Shown here: piece after piece, positions 54,833 to 62,750 of the stretch | How the letters are laid out: every line of letters begins with the position of its first letter | Numbering within the stretch: position 1 is the first letter of the stretch | IMG/VR virus record: IMGVR_UViG_3300027722_000005 | Coordinates: 1 to 64,000 of that record | Length of the DNA: 64,000 nt | From: a virus | Strand: one strand, 5' to 3' | Notes under the pieces: model-generated | The model's database searches: none | Told to the model about the DNA's origin: nothing | Seen by the model: the letters and a program-made list of their open reading frames with translations, nothing else | Made by a program: the position numbers and the translations under genes

Positions 54833-56128
54833 TTGCCAGAATCAATAATCGTCTATGACTGGCGCGGCAACGTGCGCGACCTGGACTATCTGCGCGGGCG
54901 CTACGGCAATTTCCAGATTCTCGAAGCGGCGGCGGGCAGTGGTCCCGTCTACCGGATCAGGCGCTTGCGCGAAAAGGCAGAGAACGACTTTGACCCGGCG
55001 GTGCTGGCCTCCAGGCGCTACACCCTGGAGGGCCAGGCGTGGGAAGCGCAGCGACTGAACGTGCCCGCGCTGGCACAGATCCACAGCGCCGCGTCAACTA
55101 TGCGCGCCGGTGCCGTGACGATGGCCGCCGCTGCCCTTGTCGTGCGCGTGGCCGACGAACACGGCGCGGCCATAAACGGCCAGCGGGTCGCCTTCTACTG
55201 GCCCGACGCGCCCGTTGACCCGTATGCCGGACCCGCCGGCGGCTTGCTGCCCGGCATGGTTCCGGGGCGCTGCGTGTGGGGTGTGACAGAGCGCGGCGAC
55301 GTGGGCTTTGGCATGGGCCGCGATTCCTACTTCTGGCCGGGCCAGGGGCAGATCGGCCCGCACGCCGTCTGGGTGTACGGCGACGATACCAGAAGCGACG
55401 TGATCCTGGGACTGGGCATGGTCGCGCTAACGGACCACGCGCATTTTGACGTGGAATACGAACGGGTTGAGGGCGGGGATGTACCGCCAGAGGAGGAGGG
55501 AGACTTGCCAGAATACTTTGACGAAAACGGGGCGGAAATGGCCGGGGCCTTGGTACGGGAGCATTACGGCATCCAGGACGTACACCGACCCGCTGAGTTG
55601 CCAAGGTTCGGGCTGGTAGAGCTGATGGCCCGATCCGGCGATAGCAAGGCGCTGGCCGTTTTCGTTGACGACGAAGATGGCGCCCCCCTGCCGGGCGTGA
55701 CCATCGCCCTTGGTCCGCGTGACCGGGCGGGCAACGTGCAGCGCGGCGTGACAGACGAAGACGGCGCGGTCACTTTCGACATTGGCGATGAGACATACCG
55801 CTACAACGTCCCATCGGAACAGGGCCATTGGTGCGTTGCCGTTGAGGGTCCGGCATCCGACGTTTACAATAGCGCCGGCTGGGTATGGACCGGCCGCAAG
55901 AGTCCGGGCAGGTGGTTCGATCTGGTCTTTCGCCGCAAGGTGAACGAAGACGTGCCCGAACCGCCGGGGCCAGAACCGCCCATCCCGCCGGTTGACCCTG
56001 AGTTGCCCGACGAAGCACGGGGCGTGGTCAACGCTGTCATCGAGGCCATCGACACGGCCGTTACCCGACTGGAAGCCGAAATCGACAACCTGGAAGTCAT
56101 GCGCAACACACTGGCGGCGCTGTTGTGA
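54833..56128 (+). CDS. Surface/tail-associated protein with two Ig/CarboxypepD-like domains
   Basis: 431 aa, TTG start with GGAGG 5 nt upstream. N-terminal domain PESIIVYDWRGNVRDLDYLR. Two related beta domains follow: RVADEHGAAINGQRVAFYWP near 105 and FVDDEDGAPLPGVTIALGPR near 280 with TDEDGAVTFDIGDETYRYNV, like carboxypeptidase regulatory or bacterial Ig folds. Then a Pro-rich linker (PPGPEPPIPPVDPELP) and a C-terminal coiled coil (TAVTRLEAEIDNLEVM). Sugar or host-surface binding is inferred. The start of the second half repeats the opening (GGAGGGAGAC then LPEYFDEN). Confidence 0.65.
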   Translation: MPESIIVYDWRGNVRDLDYLRGRYGNFQILEAAAGSGPVYRIRRLREKAENDFDPAVLASRRYTLEGQAWEAQRLNVPALAQIHSAASTMRAGAVTMAAAALVVRVADEHGAAINGQRVAFYWPDAPVDPYAGPAGGLLPGMVPGRCVWGVTERGDVGFGMGRDSYFWPGQGQIGPHAVWVYGDDTRSDVILGLGMVALTDHAHFDVEYERVEGGDVPPEEEGDLPEYFDENGAEMAGALVREHYGIQDVHRPAELPRFGLVELMARSGDSKALAVFVDDEDGAPLPGVTIALGPRDRAGNVQRGVTDEDGAVTFDIGDETYRYNVPSEQGHWCVAVEGPASDVYNSAGWVWTGRKSPGRWFDLVFRRKVNEDVPEPPGPEPPIPPVDPELPDEARGVVNAVIEAIDTAVTRLEAEIDNLEVMRNTLAALL

Positions 56129-57996
56129 GCCGAGCAGAAAAGCTGGCCGTCATAATCCTGATTGGGCTGTTCGTACTGGGCGAGGCCGTGGTCTTTGCCC
56201 TCGCTCAGAAGGGTTGGGCCACCGAGGCGCCCGCCGCCGAGCCGTTCACTGCGCAACTTGAATTGCGCGGGGAGCTGTGGCGGCTAGAGGGACAAGCGTA
56301 TCTTGTGGGCAGCGTGACGCCCATCCCCACCGACACGCCCATCCCTACTGACACACCGACCCCCACCGACACGCCCGAGCCCATTGCCGACCTGGACGTG
56401 GGCGCGCATGGCTGGGGCTTTGCCCTGGAGACGATGGCCGCGCATCCGCAAGGCAACGCACTGATCGCCGTGCCCATCCCCTTCCAGATGTTACAGGCCG
56501 GTTACACCTGGCCCGATCTCGTAGCCGCCGCGGGCTACGCCGGACCCGCCGAAAGCAAATTCGATGGCCTGGCAAAGACGGCGGCGGGGCAGGCGGGGCG
56601 CGGCGCAAACGCCCTGGTCTACGTGCCCGAAGCGGTGGAAACGTCGGGCAGCGTGCCGTTGCCCGAGACTACCGACCTGGAAGCCTACGTTGACCGGCTG
56701 GCGGCTGTAGCGGCAGAGTACGGTTACATCCCCGTCTATGGGCCGGGCCTGTCGCTCGTGAGTGACCCGGCGACGTGGGCCTACGGCAAAGCCTACGACC
56801 TCCAGGCGGAGCGAATAGCGGATCTGGCGTCGCGCCTGCCCGCCGGTTCGTTCTGGATCTTGAGGATGTTCACGCCCGAGCTGATGTTCGGCCCGACTGC
56901 CGAGTTCGGGCAGGCCGTCGCCGATTATGCCGGGGCCATCCACGCCGGCAACCCGGGCGTCAAGATCATCCTGCACCTGTCCTGCCCGGCGGGGAGCGAG
57001 GCCAAATTCCTCTCCTTCCTGGACGTGAGCCGCGCCTTTATCGACATGGCCTACATGGGCATCGACCCGGTGCGCGACAACGCGGGCACGCTATTGACCA
57101 TGGCCGCCATCCTGGAGGCGACGGGCGCGGGGCCGATTGTCTCACCTACCGACACGCCCGAGCCGCCTACGCCAGCGCCTGCCGTGTTCTACGATCTGGC
57201 CTACGGCCCGGACCCGGCGCACCGGCTTGACCTCTACCTGCCCGGCGGCCCTGGCCCCTACCCCGTCGTGGCCTGGTTCCACGGCGGCGGCTTTGAGATC
57301 CCGGCCGACAAGAGCATGGTACACGAACAATGCCAACTGCTGGCCGACGCCGGTTTCGCCTGTGTCGCGGCCAACTACCGGCAGCACACGGACGGCGCGG
57401 CAGAGTTCTATCTGCCGGCGCAACTCTACGACGCCAAGGCCGTCATCCGCTGGATACGGGCCAACGCCGAAAGGTACGGCCTGGACGGGGAGCGCATCGG
57501 GGCCATCGGTGGATCGGCGGGCGCGTTCCTGTCGGCGACGCTGGGCACCTCGGGTGGCGAAGCAGAGGGCGACGTGGGGCCATACCTGGGTTACCCGTCG
57601 GATGTGCAAGTTTCTGTTGGCCTGGCGGGCGTCTATGACCTGCTGGCCTACTACGCCCGGCCTATCAAGGCGTGCGCTGCCCTGCCCATTGGCGACTCTC
57701 GCTGTTTCGAGAATGAGCTTTTTTACTGCTACTTCAACGACCCGGCCTGCCTGGAGCGGATGCGCCTGTCGTCTGCGTTCCATCACGTCTCGCCTGGTGA
57801 CGCGACAAGCCTGGTTGCCATCGGCACGCTGGACGCCACGCCGAACGGCCTTGCAGATCACGAAGCCTACCACGCTGCCTTGCTGGCGGCGGGTGTGGAT
57901 TCGACGCTGCTCATCATGGACGGCTACGAGCACGCCGAGTTGTGGCCGGACATCGCGCCGGTCTTGCTCGCGTTCTTTGCGGAGCGCCTGCGATGA
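56125..57996 (+). CDS. Secreted/membrane-anchored protein with barrel-like domain and alpha/beta-hydrolase (esterase)
   Basis: 623 aa, GTG start in a GTGA-type overlap. One N-terminal membrane helix (KLAVIILIGLFVLGEAVVFA). Thr/Pro linkers of PTDTP type at about 60-88 and again near 345. Residues 90-340 look like a TIM-barrel-like domain (MLQAGYTWPDLVAAAGYAGP; WILRMFTPELMF; AFIDMAYMGIDPVRDN). Residues 355-623 are an alpha/beta-hydrolase: oxyanion HGGG at 386-389, nucleophile Ser464 in GGSAGA, Asp in TLDATP, His603 in GYEHAE (BD-FAE/esterase-like). It could deacylate host surface polymers. PTDTP linkers are common in Chloroflexota exoproteins. Confidence 0.8.
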   Translation: MSRAEKLAVIILIGLFVLGEAVVFALAQKGWATEAPAAEPFTAQLELRGELWRLEGQAYLVGSVTPIPTDTPIPTDTPTPTDTPEPIADLDVGAHGWGFALETMAAHPQGNALIAVPIPFQMLQAGYTWPDLVAAAGYAGPAESKFDGLAKTAAGQAGRGANALVYVPEAVETSGSVPLPETTDLEAYVDRLAAVAAEYGYIPVYGPGLSLVSDPATWAYGKAYDLQAERIADLASRLPAGSFWILRMFTPELMFGPTAEFGQAVADYAGAIHAGNPGVKIILHLSCPAGSEAKFLSFLDVSRAFIDMAYMGIDPVRDNAGTLLTMAAILEATGAGPIVSPTDTPEPPTPAPAVFYDLAYGPDPAHRLDLYLPGGPGPYPVVAWFHGGGFEIPADKSMVHEQCQLLADAGFACVAANYRQHTDGAAEFYLPAQLYDAKAVIRWIRANAERYGLDGERIGAIGGSAGAFLSATLGTSGGEAEGDVGPYLGYPSDVQVSVGLAGVYDLLAYYARPIKACAALPIGDSRCFENELFYCYFNDPACLERMRLSSAFHHVSPGDATSLVAIGTLDATPNGLADHEAYHAALLAAGVDSTLLIMDGYEHAELWPDIAPVLLAFFAERLR

Positions 57997-58103
57997 CGGC
58001 GCACTCTAACGGGGATACCCGCTGCGCTGGGGGCGGCGGTTATTCTACTCTCCTCCTCATGGGCCGGGGCAGCCCTCTCTGTCCCGGCCCCAGGGGTGGG
58101 TGA
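57993..58103 (+). CDS. 36-aa peptide
   Basis: ATGA overlap with the esterase gene. Reads TAHSNGDTRCAGGGGYSTLL then MGRGSPLCPGPRGG. Its second half is a GGGCCGGG/CCCGGCCC hairpin in DNA, so it may be a structured leader rather than a gene. Confidence 0.4.
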   Translation: MTAHSNGDTRCAGGGGYSTLLLMGRGSPLCPGPRGG

Positions 58104-58321
58104 TGAGCCGCACGCATAAGGACAGGCTGCCGGCCGGGATTTGCGCCATTCTCGTTGGTGGACAGGATGGTGCCTATATCCCGCGTTGGAGTTGTCCGGG
58201 CGAAGGGCGTTATTGGAAGCGCCGCTACCACAAGGCCATGCGCCAGTGGCAGCGGGGGCATGGCGGGAGAGAGCACGCCGTCCTGCATTATGGACGGGAG
58301 TGCAATTGGAAGTTGACGTAA
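58103..58321 (+). CDS. Unknown small basic protein
   Basis: 72 aa: SRTHKDRLPAGICAILVGGQ, AYIPRWSCPGEGRYWKRRYH, KAMRQWQRGHGGREHAVLHY. TGATG overlap upstream, TAATG overlap downstream. Basic and Cys/His-containing; function unknown. Confidence 0.6.
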   Translation: MSRTHKDRLPAGICAILVGGQDGAYIPRWSCPGEGRYWKRRYHKAMRQWQRGHGGREHAVLHYGRECNWKLT

Positions 58322-58554
58322 TGAAAGGGGAAAACGTGGACAAATTCGATTGGGATCAGGCCAACGAGATAGTTGACCTGGACTTGGACGGGAAAATCAA
58401 GATGCTGGGCGCGGTTGCGCGCGAGCTTTTGGGCATGAAGGTTGAGCTTGCCGCCGTCAGTGGACGGCACGCCGAGTTGAAGGCCAACCTTGCCGTTCTG
58501 TCGGCGGTTAAATCGGCGCTGCAATCGTCTATCCGCGCCGAGCAAGCCCATTAG
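58321..58554 (+). CDS. Small helical protein, last gene of the plus block
   Basis: 77 aa: ANEIVDLDLDGKIKMLGAVA, RELLGMKVELAAVSGRHAEL, KANLAVLSAVKSALQSSIRA. Coiled helical. A GTG 15 nt downstream with AAAGGGGAAAAC before it is an equally likely start. The frame ends just before a terminator hairpin. Confidence 0.62.
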   Translation: MKGENVDKFDWDQANEIVDLDLDGKIKMLGAVARELLGMKVELAAVSGRHAELKANLAVLSAVKSALQSSIRAEQAH

Positions 58555-58580
58555 CCTACCGGGGTAGGGTATCCGGCGGG

Positions 58581-58625
58581 AAACAAAAAAAGGCCCGGCG
58601 CCGGCGGGATGCCGGACACCGGGCC
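58581..58625 (-). terminator. Terminator for the minus block (T tract on the minus strand)
   Basis: GGCCCGG (58,592-58,598) pairs with CCGGGCC (58,619-58,625), with an inner CCGGC/GCCGG stem. On the minus strand it is followed by TTTTTTTGTTT. It lies between the convergent ends at 58,554 and 58,662. Confidence 0.85.
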
Positions 58626-58661
58626 TACACCTTAACAAGATCCTCAACGGAGATCGGATCG

Positions 58662-59330
58662 TCATAACTGAGCGTACCGCTGTTGATCGCGGTATCGCTC
58701 AAGTTCCACATGCGGAATCACCAGGTCGCGGCCTGGTCCGAACACGGCCTTAACAGCCGTGGGGGAAAGACCCAGCCAAGCCGCGGCCTGTTCTGCCGTG
58801 TACTGCGGCAGGCGAACGTGAATCTGCGCGTGGATTGTCAGACGCACGAGCGCGCGCCGGTCCAATGACGCTTCTGGCACCTGCTTGCCCGCGTCCTGAA
58901 ACAGCCTTGCCAGCCGCTCTTGCTGCCGTGGTTGGTCCCGTTCCCGCATCCAGGCCAGCAGATGGCGCTCGCGGTTGTAGCGGACAAGCTCGGCGTGGGC
59001 GAAGATCAGGTCGTGCCCCGGCTTGGTGGCCGCGATTAGCCCGCCATCGTAGGCGTAGCGCAGCCCACTGACTGACAAGCCGAGCCATGCCGCCGCCTGC
59101 CGCCGGTTGTACGACGGGAGATGCACGCACTGCTGCACCAGTTCTGTCAGGCGCACGATCTCGCGCTTGTCCAGCAGCAGCTTGGCGGCCCCGTCGGCGA
59201 GATCCGCCATCTCAATTTGTTCGTCGGCGGTCAACGCAATGTAGTGGATGCCATTGGCGCCCGCCGCATACTTGATGAGCAGCGCCAGCTCGCGCTGCTG
59301 ATTCTGCAAGTCCCTTACGAGCATATGCAC
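58662..59330 (-). CDS. Protein with two tandem excisionase-like helix-turn-helix domains
   Basis: 222 aa. N-terminal helical region (LQNQQRELALLIKYAAG). First unit: HLPSYNRRQAAAWLGLSVSG, LRYAYDGGLIAA, FAHAELVRYNRERH. Second unit: RLPQYTAEQAAAWLGLSPTA, VKAVFGPGRDLVIPHVELER. Each has the HTH_17/MerR-like pattern seen in excisionases. It lies beside the tyrosine recombinase, so a directionality or repressor role is possible. Confidence 0.72.
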   Translation of the reverse strand: MHMLVRDLQNQQRELALLIKYAAGANGIHYIALTADEQIEMADLADGAAKLLLDKREIVRLTELVQQCVHLPSYNRRQAAAWLGLSVSGLRYAYDGGLIAATKPGHDLIFAHAELVRYNRERHLLAWMRERDQPRQQERLARLFQDAGKQVPEASLDRRALVRLTIHAQIHVRLPQYTAEQAAAWLGLSPTAVKAVFGPGRDLVIPHVELERYRDQQRYAQL

Positions 59331-59333
59331 CCC

Positions 59334-59501
59334 CTACCAGGAACGACGGCGACGGCGACCACTGCGCCGACGCAGCCGATAACTTGCGCAGCCGGTTGAG
59401 AAGTCGCCGGCCTTGAAGCCGGTGAACGTGCTTGACTTGAAGCCGGTCCTGGGCATGATGCTGCCTATGCCCAAGAGTTTGCCGAGTTTGAACTTTGCCA
59501 T
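59334..59501 (-). CDS. 55-aa highly basic peptide
   Basis: AAGGAAG precedes the ATG. Reads AKFKLGKLLGIGSIMPRTGF, KSSTFTGFKAGDFSTGCASY then an Arg-rich tail (RLRRRSGRRRRR). The TGFK motif occurs twice. Likely nucleic-acid binding; no family recognised. Confidence 0.58.
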   Translation of the reverse strand: MAKFKLGKLLGIGSIMPRTGFKSSTFTGFKAGDFSTGCASYRLRRRSGRRRRRSW

Positions 59502-59505
59502 TATG

Positions 59506-59808
59506 TTATCTTCCTTTCGTTTTGTCGGGTGCCCGCTGATTGATAAATGCCCTTACGCCGATACTGCTCGCAAGCATCCCCCTAACCGTTGGGGAGTGCC
59601 TGTCGTAATGCGGACTTTCCTCGATCTCGATTGCCCCTTGCGCTTCAAGGGCTCGGTGGTGTCCATCAAGGATAAAATACCTATTCCTACCGAGTGGGGC
59701 TACAAGAATGGGGGCGTGCGCGCGCGACGTTCTGCCCGCGTCAATATCGTTCTGTGTCTCTTCCAGCTTGCAGATTTGTGCAACCAACTGGTTCTTATAG
59801 GCCCACAT
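59506..59808 (-). CDS. ParB-like (ParBc) domain protein
   Basis: 100 aa, GGAGAACT before the ATG. ILVAPLGRNRYFILDGHHRA then LEAQGAIEIEE matches the GxHR-type motif of ParB/Srx nuclease-like domains. It is much shorter than partition ParB and has no helix-turn-helix, so it is more likely a small phage ParBc protein than a plasmid segregation factor. Confidence 0.7.
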   Translation of the reverse strand: MWAYKNQLVAQICKLEETQNDIDAGRTSRAHAPILVAPLGRNRYFILDGHHRALEAQGAIEIEESPHYDRHSPTVRGMLASSIGVRAFINQRAPDKTKGR

Positions 59809-59836
59809 AGTTCTCCTTTCCGCCGGTCTTACCCGG

Positions 59837-60811
59837 CTACAGCTCCACGCCGGCCAGGGCTTGGCGCAGATCGTCGTCGTCCAAGTGGACATAGAACGCG
59901 GCGGTTGTCGCCGCCGACTCGTGGCGCAAGATGCGCTGCGTCGTGGCCAGGTCGTGCGTTTCCTTCTGGATCAGCGTCGCGCCGCGGTGGCGCATCGAGT
60001 GCGGGTTAAAGCGGTCAACGCCGGCCGCATCGCAGACACGGTACAGCCCCAGGCGCAGGCCGTTCGCGGACACCGGCAGCAAGCGGTTGCCCGTTGGCTT
60101 GTCGTGCCGCGCAAAAAGCGGCTCGTCGCCGTCCGCGCGCAGCAATGCCGCATCCCTGGCGGACAGATAGGCGACAATGGCGGCGATTGCGCGGTCGTCG
60201 AAAAAGATTGTGCCAACCTTGCGGCCCTTGCCGGTCACCTGCGCGCACCTTGCGCCAATGTCCAGGTCATTGCGCTTGAGCGCCGCAACTTCGCCGATTC
60301 TTGCGCAAGTTGCGCGCAGGGTTTGCAGCAGCGCCGCATTCCTCAGCGCAACCAGGCGCAAGCGTTGCGACTCTTGCGCGTCACCTTGCGCAGCTTGCGC
60401 GCAAGTGAGCGCAGCTTGCACGTCCGCTTCGTCAGGTAGGCGCAACTTTTGCGATTGGCTTGCGGAGCGCCAGTCCTCTTGCAGCCCTGCCTCCAACTCT
60501 GTCAGGTCGGTTGGCGCAAAGCCCGCAGCTTTTGCGCGCAAGAGCCAGCGGTAGAACTTGACAGTGGCGGTCAGGTAGACATTGACCGTGGCGCTTGCGT
60601 GCCTGTCCGCAATGTTGCGCGCAAAGTCAATAACGTGCGCGCAAGTGAGCGCAGTTGCGTCAGTCGTTGCGGGGTCTTGCGCAAGTTGCGCCGCAAAGCC
60701 CGCCAGTGCCGACGCATACGTGCGCGCAGTCTTGGGACTCTTGCGGCCATTGCGCCCGCGTTGGCGGGGCAGGTCCGCAACAAACGCATTGATTGCGTCA
60801 GTGATGGTCAT
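59837..60811 (-). CDS. Tyrosine recombinase (XerC/D-like integrase)
   Basis: 324 aa from the ATG that overlaps the next gene upstream. Core-binding SAM-like domain (ARTYASALAGFAAQLAQD; YLTATVKFYRWLLRA). Catalytic residues: R171 in CARIGEVAAL, K198 in GKGRKVG, H271-R274 in HSMRHRG, H297 in RHES, Y307 in AFYVH. The coding DNA is packed with GCGCAA/TTGCGC words (24 in about 650 bp), unlike its neighbours, suggesting a different origin. It could integrate the element or resolve dimers. Confidence 0.92.
   Translation of the reverse strand: MTITDAINAFVADLPRQRGRNGRKSPKTARTYASALAGFAAQLAQDPATTDATALTCAHVIDFARNIADRHASATVNVYLTATVKFYRWLLRAKAAGFAPTDLTELEAGLQEDWRSASQSQKLRLPDEADVQAALTCAQAAQGDAQESQRLRLVALRNAALLQTLRATCARIGEVAALKRNDLDIGARCAQVTGKGRKVGTIFFDDRAIAAIVAYLSARDAALLRADGDEPLFARHDKPTGNRLLPVSANGLRLGLYRVCDAAGVDRFNPHSMRHRGATLIQKETHDLATTQRILRHESAATTAAFYVHLDDDDLRQALAGVEL
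60109..60756. repeat. Dense cluster of TTGCGC/GCGCAA words inside the integrase gene
   Basis: Twenty-four occurrences of GCGCAA or its complement TTGCGC by direct reading, 23 of them after 60,185. They fall in different codon phases. The longer words TTGCGCAAGTTGCGC (60,301 and 60,677) and GCGCGCAAGTGAGCGCAG (60,397 and 60,637) are repeated. Flanking genes show almost none. Confidence 0.85.
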
Positions 60812-60999
60812 GCGGCAGTCTCCTTCCGCATTCCCGGTGGCATGGCGACAAACAGCCGCTTCGGCCGCGGGAACGCATAGCTCCACGTCTTGAACAGCAC
60901 GCCCCGTTTGGCGGCGCCTTCGAGCTGCCGCCGTTCTTGCGGCGTTATCTGTCCGATGTCCGTCACGCCACAGTCAAGGGCGCGCTGTACGATGGTCAT
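60808..60999 (-). CDS. Small basic protein upstream of the integrase
   Basis: 63 aa: TIVQRALDCGVTDIGQITPQ, ERRQLEGAAKRGVLFKTWSY, AFPRPKRLFVAMPPGMRK. A helix followed by a strand-rich basic tail, coupled to the integrase start (TGATG-type overlap). Recombination directionality factors are often this size and place, but no Xis motif is certain. Confidence 0.62.
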   Translation of the reverse strand: MTIVQRALDCGVTDIGQITPQERRQLEGAAKRGVLFKTWSYAFPRPKRLFVAMPPGMRKETAA

Positions 61000-61047
61000 G
61001 GCTTCTCCTTGCCCGCCGGTGCGGTCCCGGCGGGCGTGGGTGCTAGG

Positions 61048-61371
61048 TCAGTTGATGGGGACGCCCCGCTCTGCCGCCAGGGTGCGGACCAGCTCCTCGG
61101 CCTCCTTGAACGTAAGGCCCAGCACTTCCGGTTCGCCCTCGGGCTGCCAGAAGTCGCAAGAGCAGAATTCCTGCATCAAGGCCCCCCCAGACGCATCGGG
61201 CCAAAGCTCCTGCCAGAAGTTGTATTCTCCGCCATTGCGGGCGCGGCTGGGGTCACGGGAAATTCGGGTTTCGATCACGATCTTCTTGTCGCTTAACTCC
61301 ACGCGGGCATCGAATCCATCTGCCCGCTCGTCCTTGGCCACCAGGATAGCATTCTCAATCCGTCTGTACAT
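61048..61371 (-). CDS. Unknown 107-aa protein
   Basis: Reads RRIENAILVAKDERADGFDA, VELSDKKIVIETRISRDPSR, YNFWQELWPDASGGALMQEF, LGLTFKEAEELVRTLAAERG. Mixed alpha/beta; no family recognised. The 161-bp gap upstream (61,372-61,532) shows no gene I can support. Confidence 0.62.
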   Translation of the reverse strand: MYRRIENAILVAKDERADGFDARVELSDKKIVIETRISRDPSRARNGGEYNFWQELWPDASGGALMQEFCSCDFWQPEGEPEVLGLTFKEAEELVRTLAAERGVPIN

Positions 61372-61532
61372 CTTCCTTCTCCTTCTGCCCGTCCTACCGG
61401 GCCGTGTGCCGACTCTCGCCGGCTCGTTTCCGTTCCCAGCCCTGGCCGCTGGCCGCCGGCTTTGGCCGATATAGCCACCGGTGATCTCGGTCAACGGCCA
61501 GGGGTGGGGGCGGAAAGCCCCCTATTCGGTTG

Positions 61533-61730
61533 TTACGCGCGGATTGCCTCGCGCCCGCCTTCGGCCTTGCGGATCGCGTATCCCGTGATATGGTCGGGGC
61601 AGCGGATGACCATGATGCCGTTGAACTGGTCCTCGCCGCTCTTTGACTTGGCAATCAGCCAGCCGTGCAGGTGCTGTTCGTCGGCCGTCCTGCCACACTT
61701 GCCGCACACGTACAGTTGCTTGCTAAACAT
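61533..61730 (-). CDS. Small zinc-binding protein
   Basis: 65 aa: QLYVCGKCGRTADEQHLHGW then GIMVIRCPDHITGYAIRKAE. The CxxC plus C-x-x-H pattern fits one zinc site. Function unknown. Confidence 0.65.
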   Translation of the reverse strand: MFSKQLYVCGKCGRTADEQHLHGWLIAKSKSGEDQFNGIMVIRCPDHITGYAIRKAEGGREAIRA

Positions 61731-61795
61731 CGTTCGGTCCCCTTTCCTGTGTGTACTTGGCCTGGGTAGGCCAGTATCCTCAGCGGATCGTCACA

Positions 61796-62032
61796 CTAGG
61801 GGGTCAGTTCTTCGGGCCAGCCGTCCACGTTCTCGGTGTTCCAGCGGATGTCGGCGGCGCTTTCGCCCTCGTTGAACCAGCCGCGGAATTCGACGCCGGA
61901 GTCCTCCTTGGCCTCAATCAGCCGGTCGGGATAGCCGTGGCTGTCCCGGCGGATGCGGATCACCTTGGCGTATTTCAGCCCGGACTCCTTCTTAATCATC
62001 TTGCGGTCCATCTTGCTCAACATGTCGTTCAT
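61796..62032 (-). CDS. Unknown 78-aa protein
   Basis: Reads NDMLSKMDRKMIKKESGLKY, AKVIRIRRDSHGYPDRLIEA, GVEFRGWFNEGESAADIRWN. Basic first half, acidic second half. No motif recognised. Confidence 0.6.
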   Translation of the reverse strand: MNDMLSKMDRKMIKKESGLKYAKVIRIRRDSHGYPDRLIEAKEDSGVEFRGWFNEGESAADIRWNTENVDGWPEELTP

Positions 62033-62121
62033 TTCTCTAACCTTCCCTGAATTTCGGCTTGCGCCGATTCCTCATTCGGAATTCGTCAGGGCACCCCCAC
62101 CAAGGTGGGGAGTATTCAGTT

Positions 62122-62706
62122 TTAGGCGGGCAGCCAGTCCCAATCGGCCAGTTCGGCGCACACAGCCTGGTAGTCATCCTCCAGGCTGGACAGCAGGCGC
62201 TCGTACTCCTCGCCGTTCACGCCGTCCACGTCGATCTTGTGGTCGTGCACGTCGCCCATCTCCACTTCGACGGTTGCGCCGGGGTTGGCCTTGACCATGC
62301 CGTCCGCGAGGGCCTGGGCGTAGCGGGCCGTCAGGTCAGCGTTGTCGTGCTCGATGCATTCGTCAACGTCGTACTCGCCCGTTTCGGGGTCCAGGCCGTG
62401 GCCCATGTAGCGCGAGCTGGTGCCGTTGCCGGCGATTTCCTCGTGGATCTCGCGGGCGCGGTCCTTGTAGTCTCCGAACCAGTCGATGATGTCCTGCTTG
62501 TTGATCTTGACCGTGATTTCCATTTTCTGATCTCCTTTCGTGACAGCCTGTCCGCTTTCGTCCGTTGCCGCTTCGGGCCGCACTTCGGCCCCGCACCAGC
62601 AGTACACGTGCCAGCGCCCCAGGGAGCGCCGCGCTTCTGCCGTGTCCCGCACCATGTTGGGTGCCCCGCACTTGGGGCATTGGAATGTGAGGACCGTGAT
62701 GGTCAT
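62122..62706 (-). CDS. Zinc-ribbon protein joined in frame to a second small protein
   Basis: 194 aa. Residues 1-60: VLTFQCPKCGAPNMVRDTAE and VYCWCGAEV, a zinc ribbon, AAGGAG before the ATG. Residue 62 is a Met (62,523) preceded by AAGGAGATCAGAAA, and the protein from there (EITVKINKQDIIDWFGDYKD ... ECIEHDNADLTARYAQALAD) looks like an independent 133-aa gene. No stop separates them. The second part may be translated alone as well. Confidence 0.65.
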   Translation of the reverse strand: MTITVLTFQCPKCGAPNMVRDTAEARRSLGRWHVYCWCGAEVRPEAATDESGQAVTKGDQKMEITVKINKQDIIDWFGDYKDRAREIHEEIAGNGTSSRYMGHGLDPETGEYDVDECIEHDNADLTARYAQALADGMVKANPGATVEVEMGDVHDHKIDVDGVNGEEYERLLSSLEDDYQAVCAELADWDWLPA

Positions 62707-62750
62707 CGTTCTTGCTCCTTTCGCTCTTGGGCATCCCGCCCAATGTCTAG

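Noticed and set aside
60301-60720. CRISPR-like repeats in the integrase gene
   Set aside because: Words are 6-18 bp, irregularly spaced, in a coding region, with no spacer pattern or cas genes.
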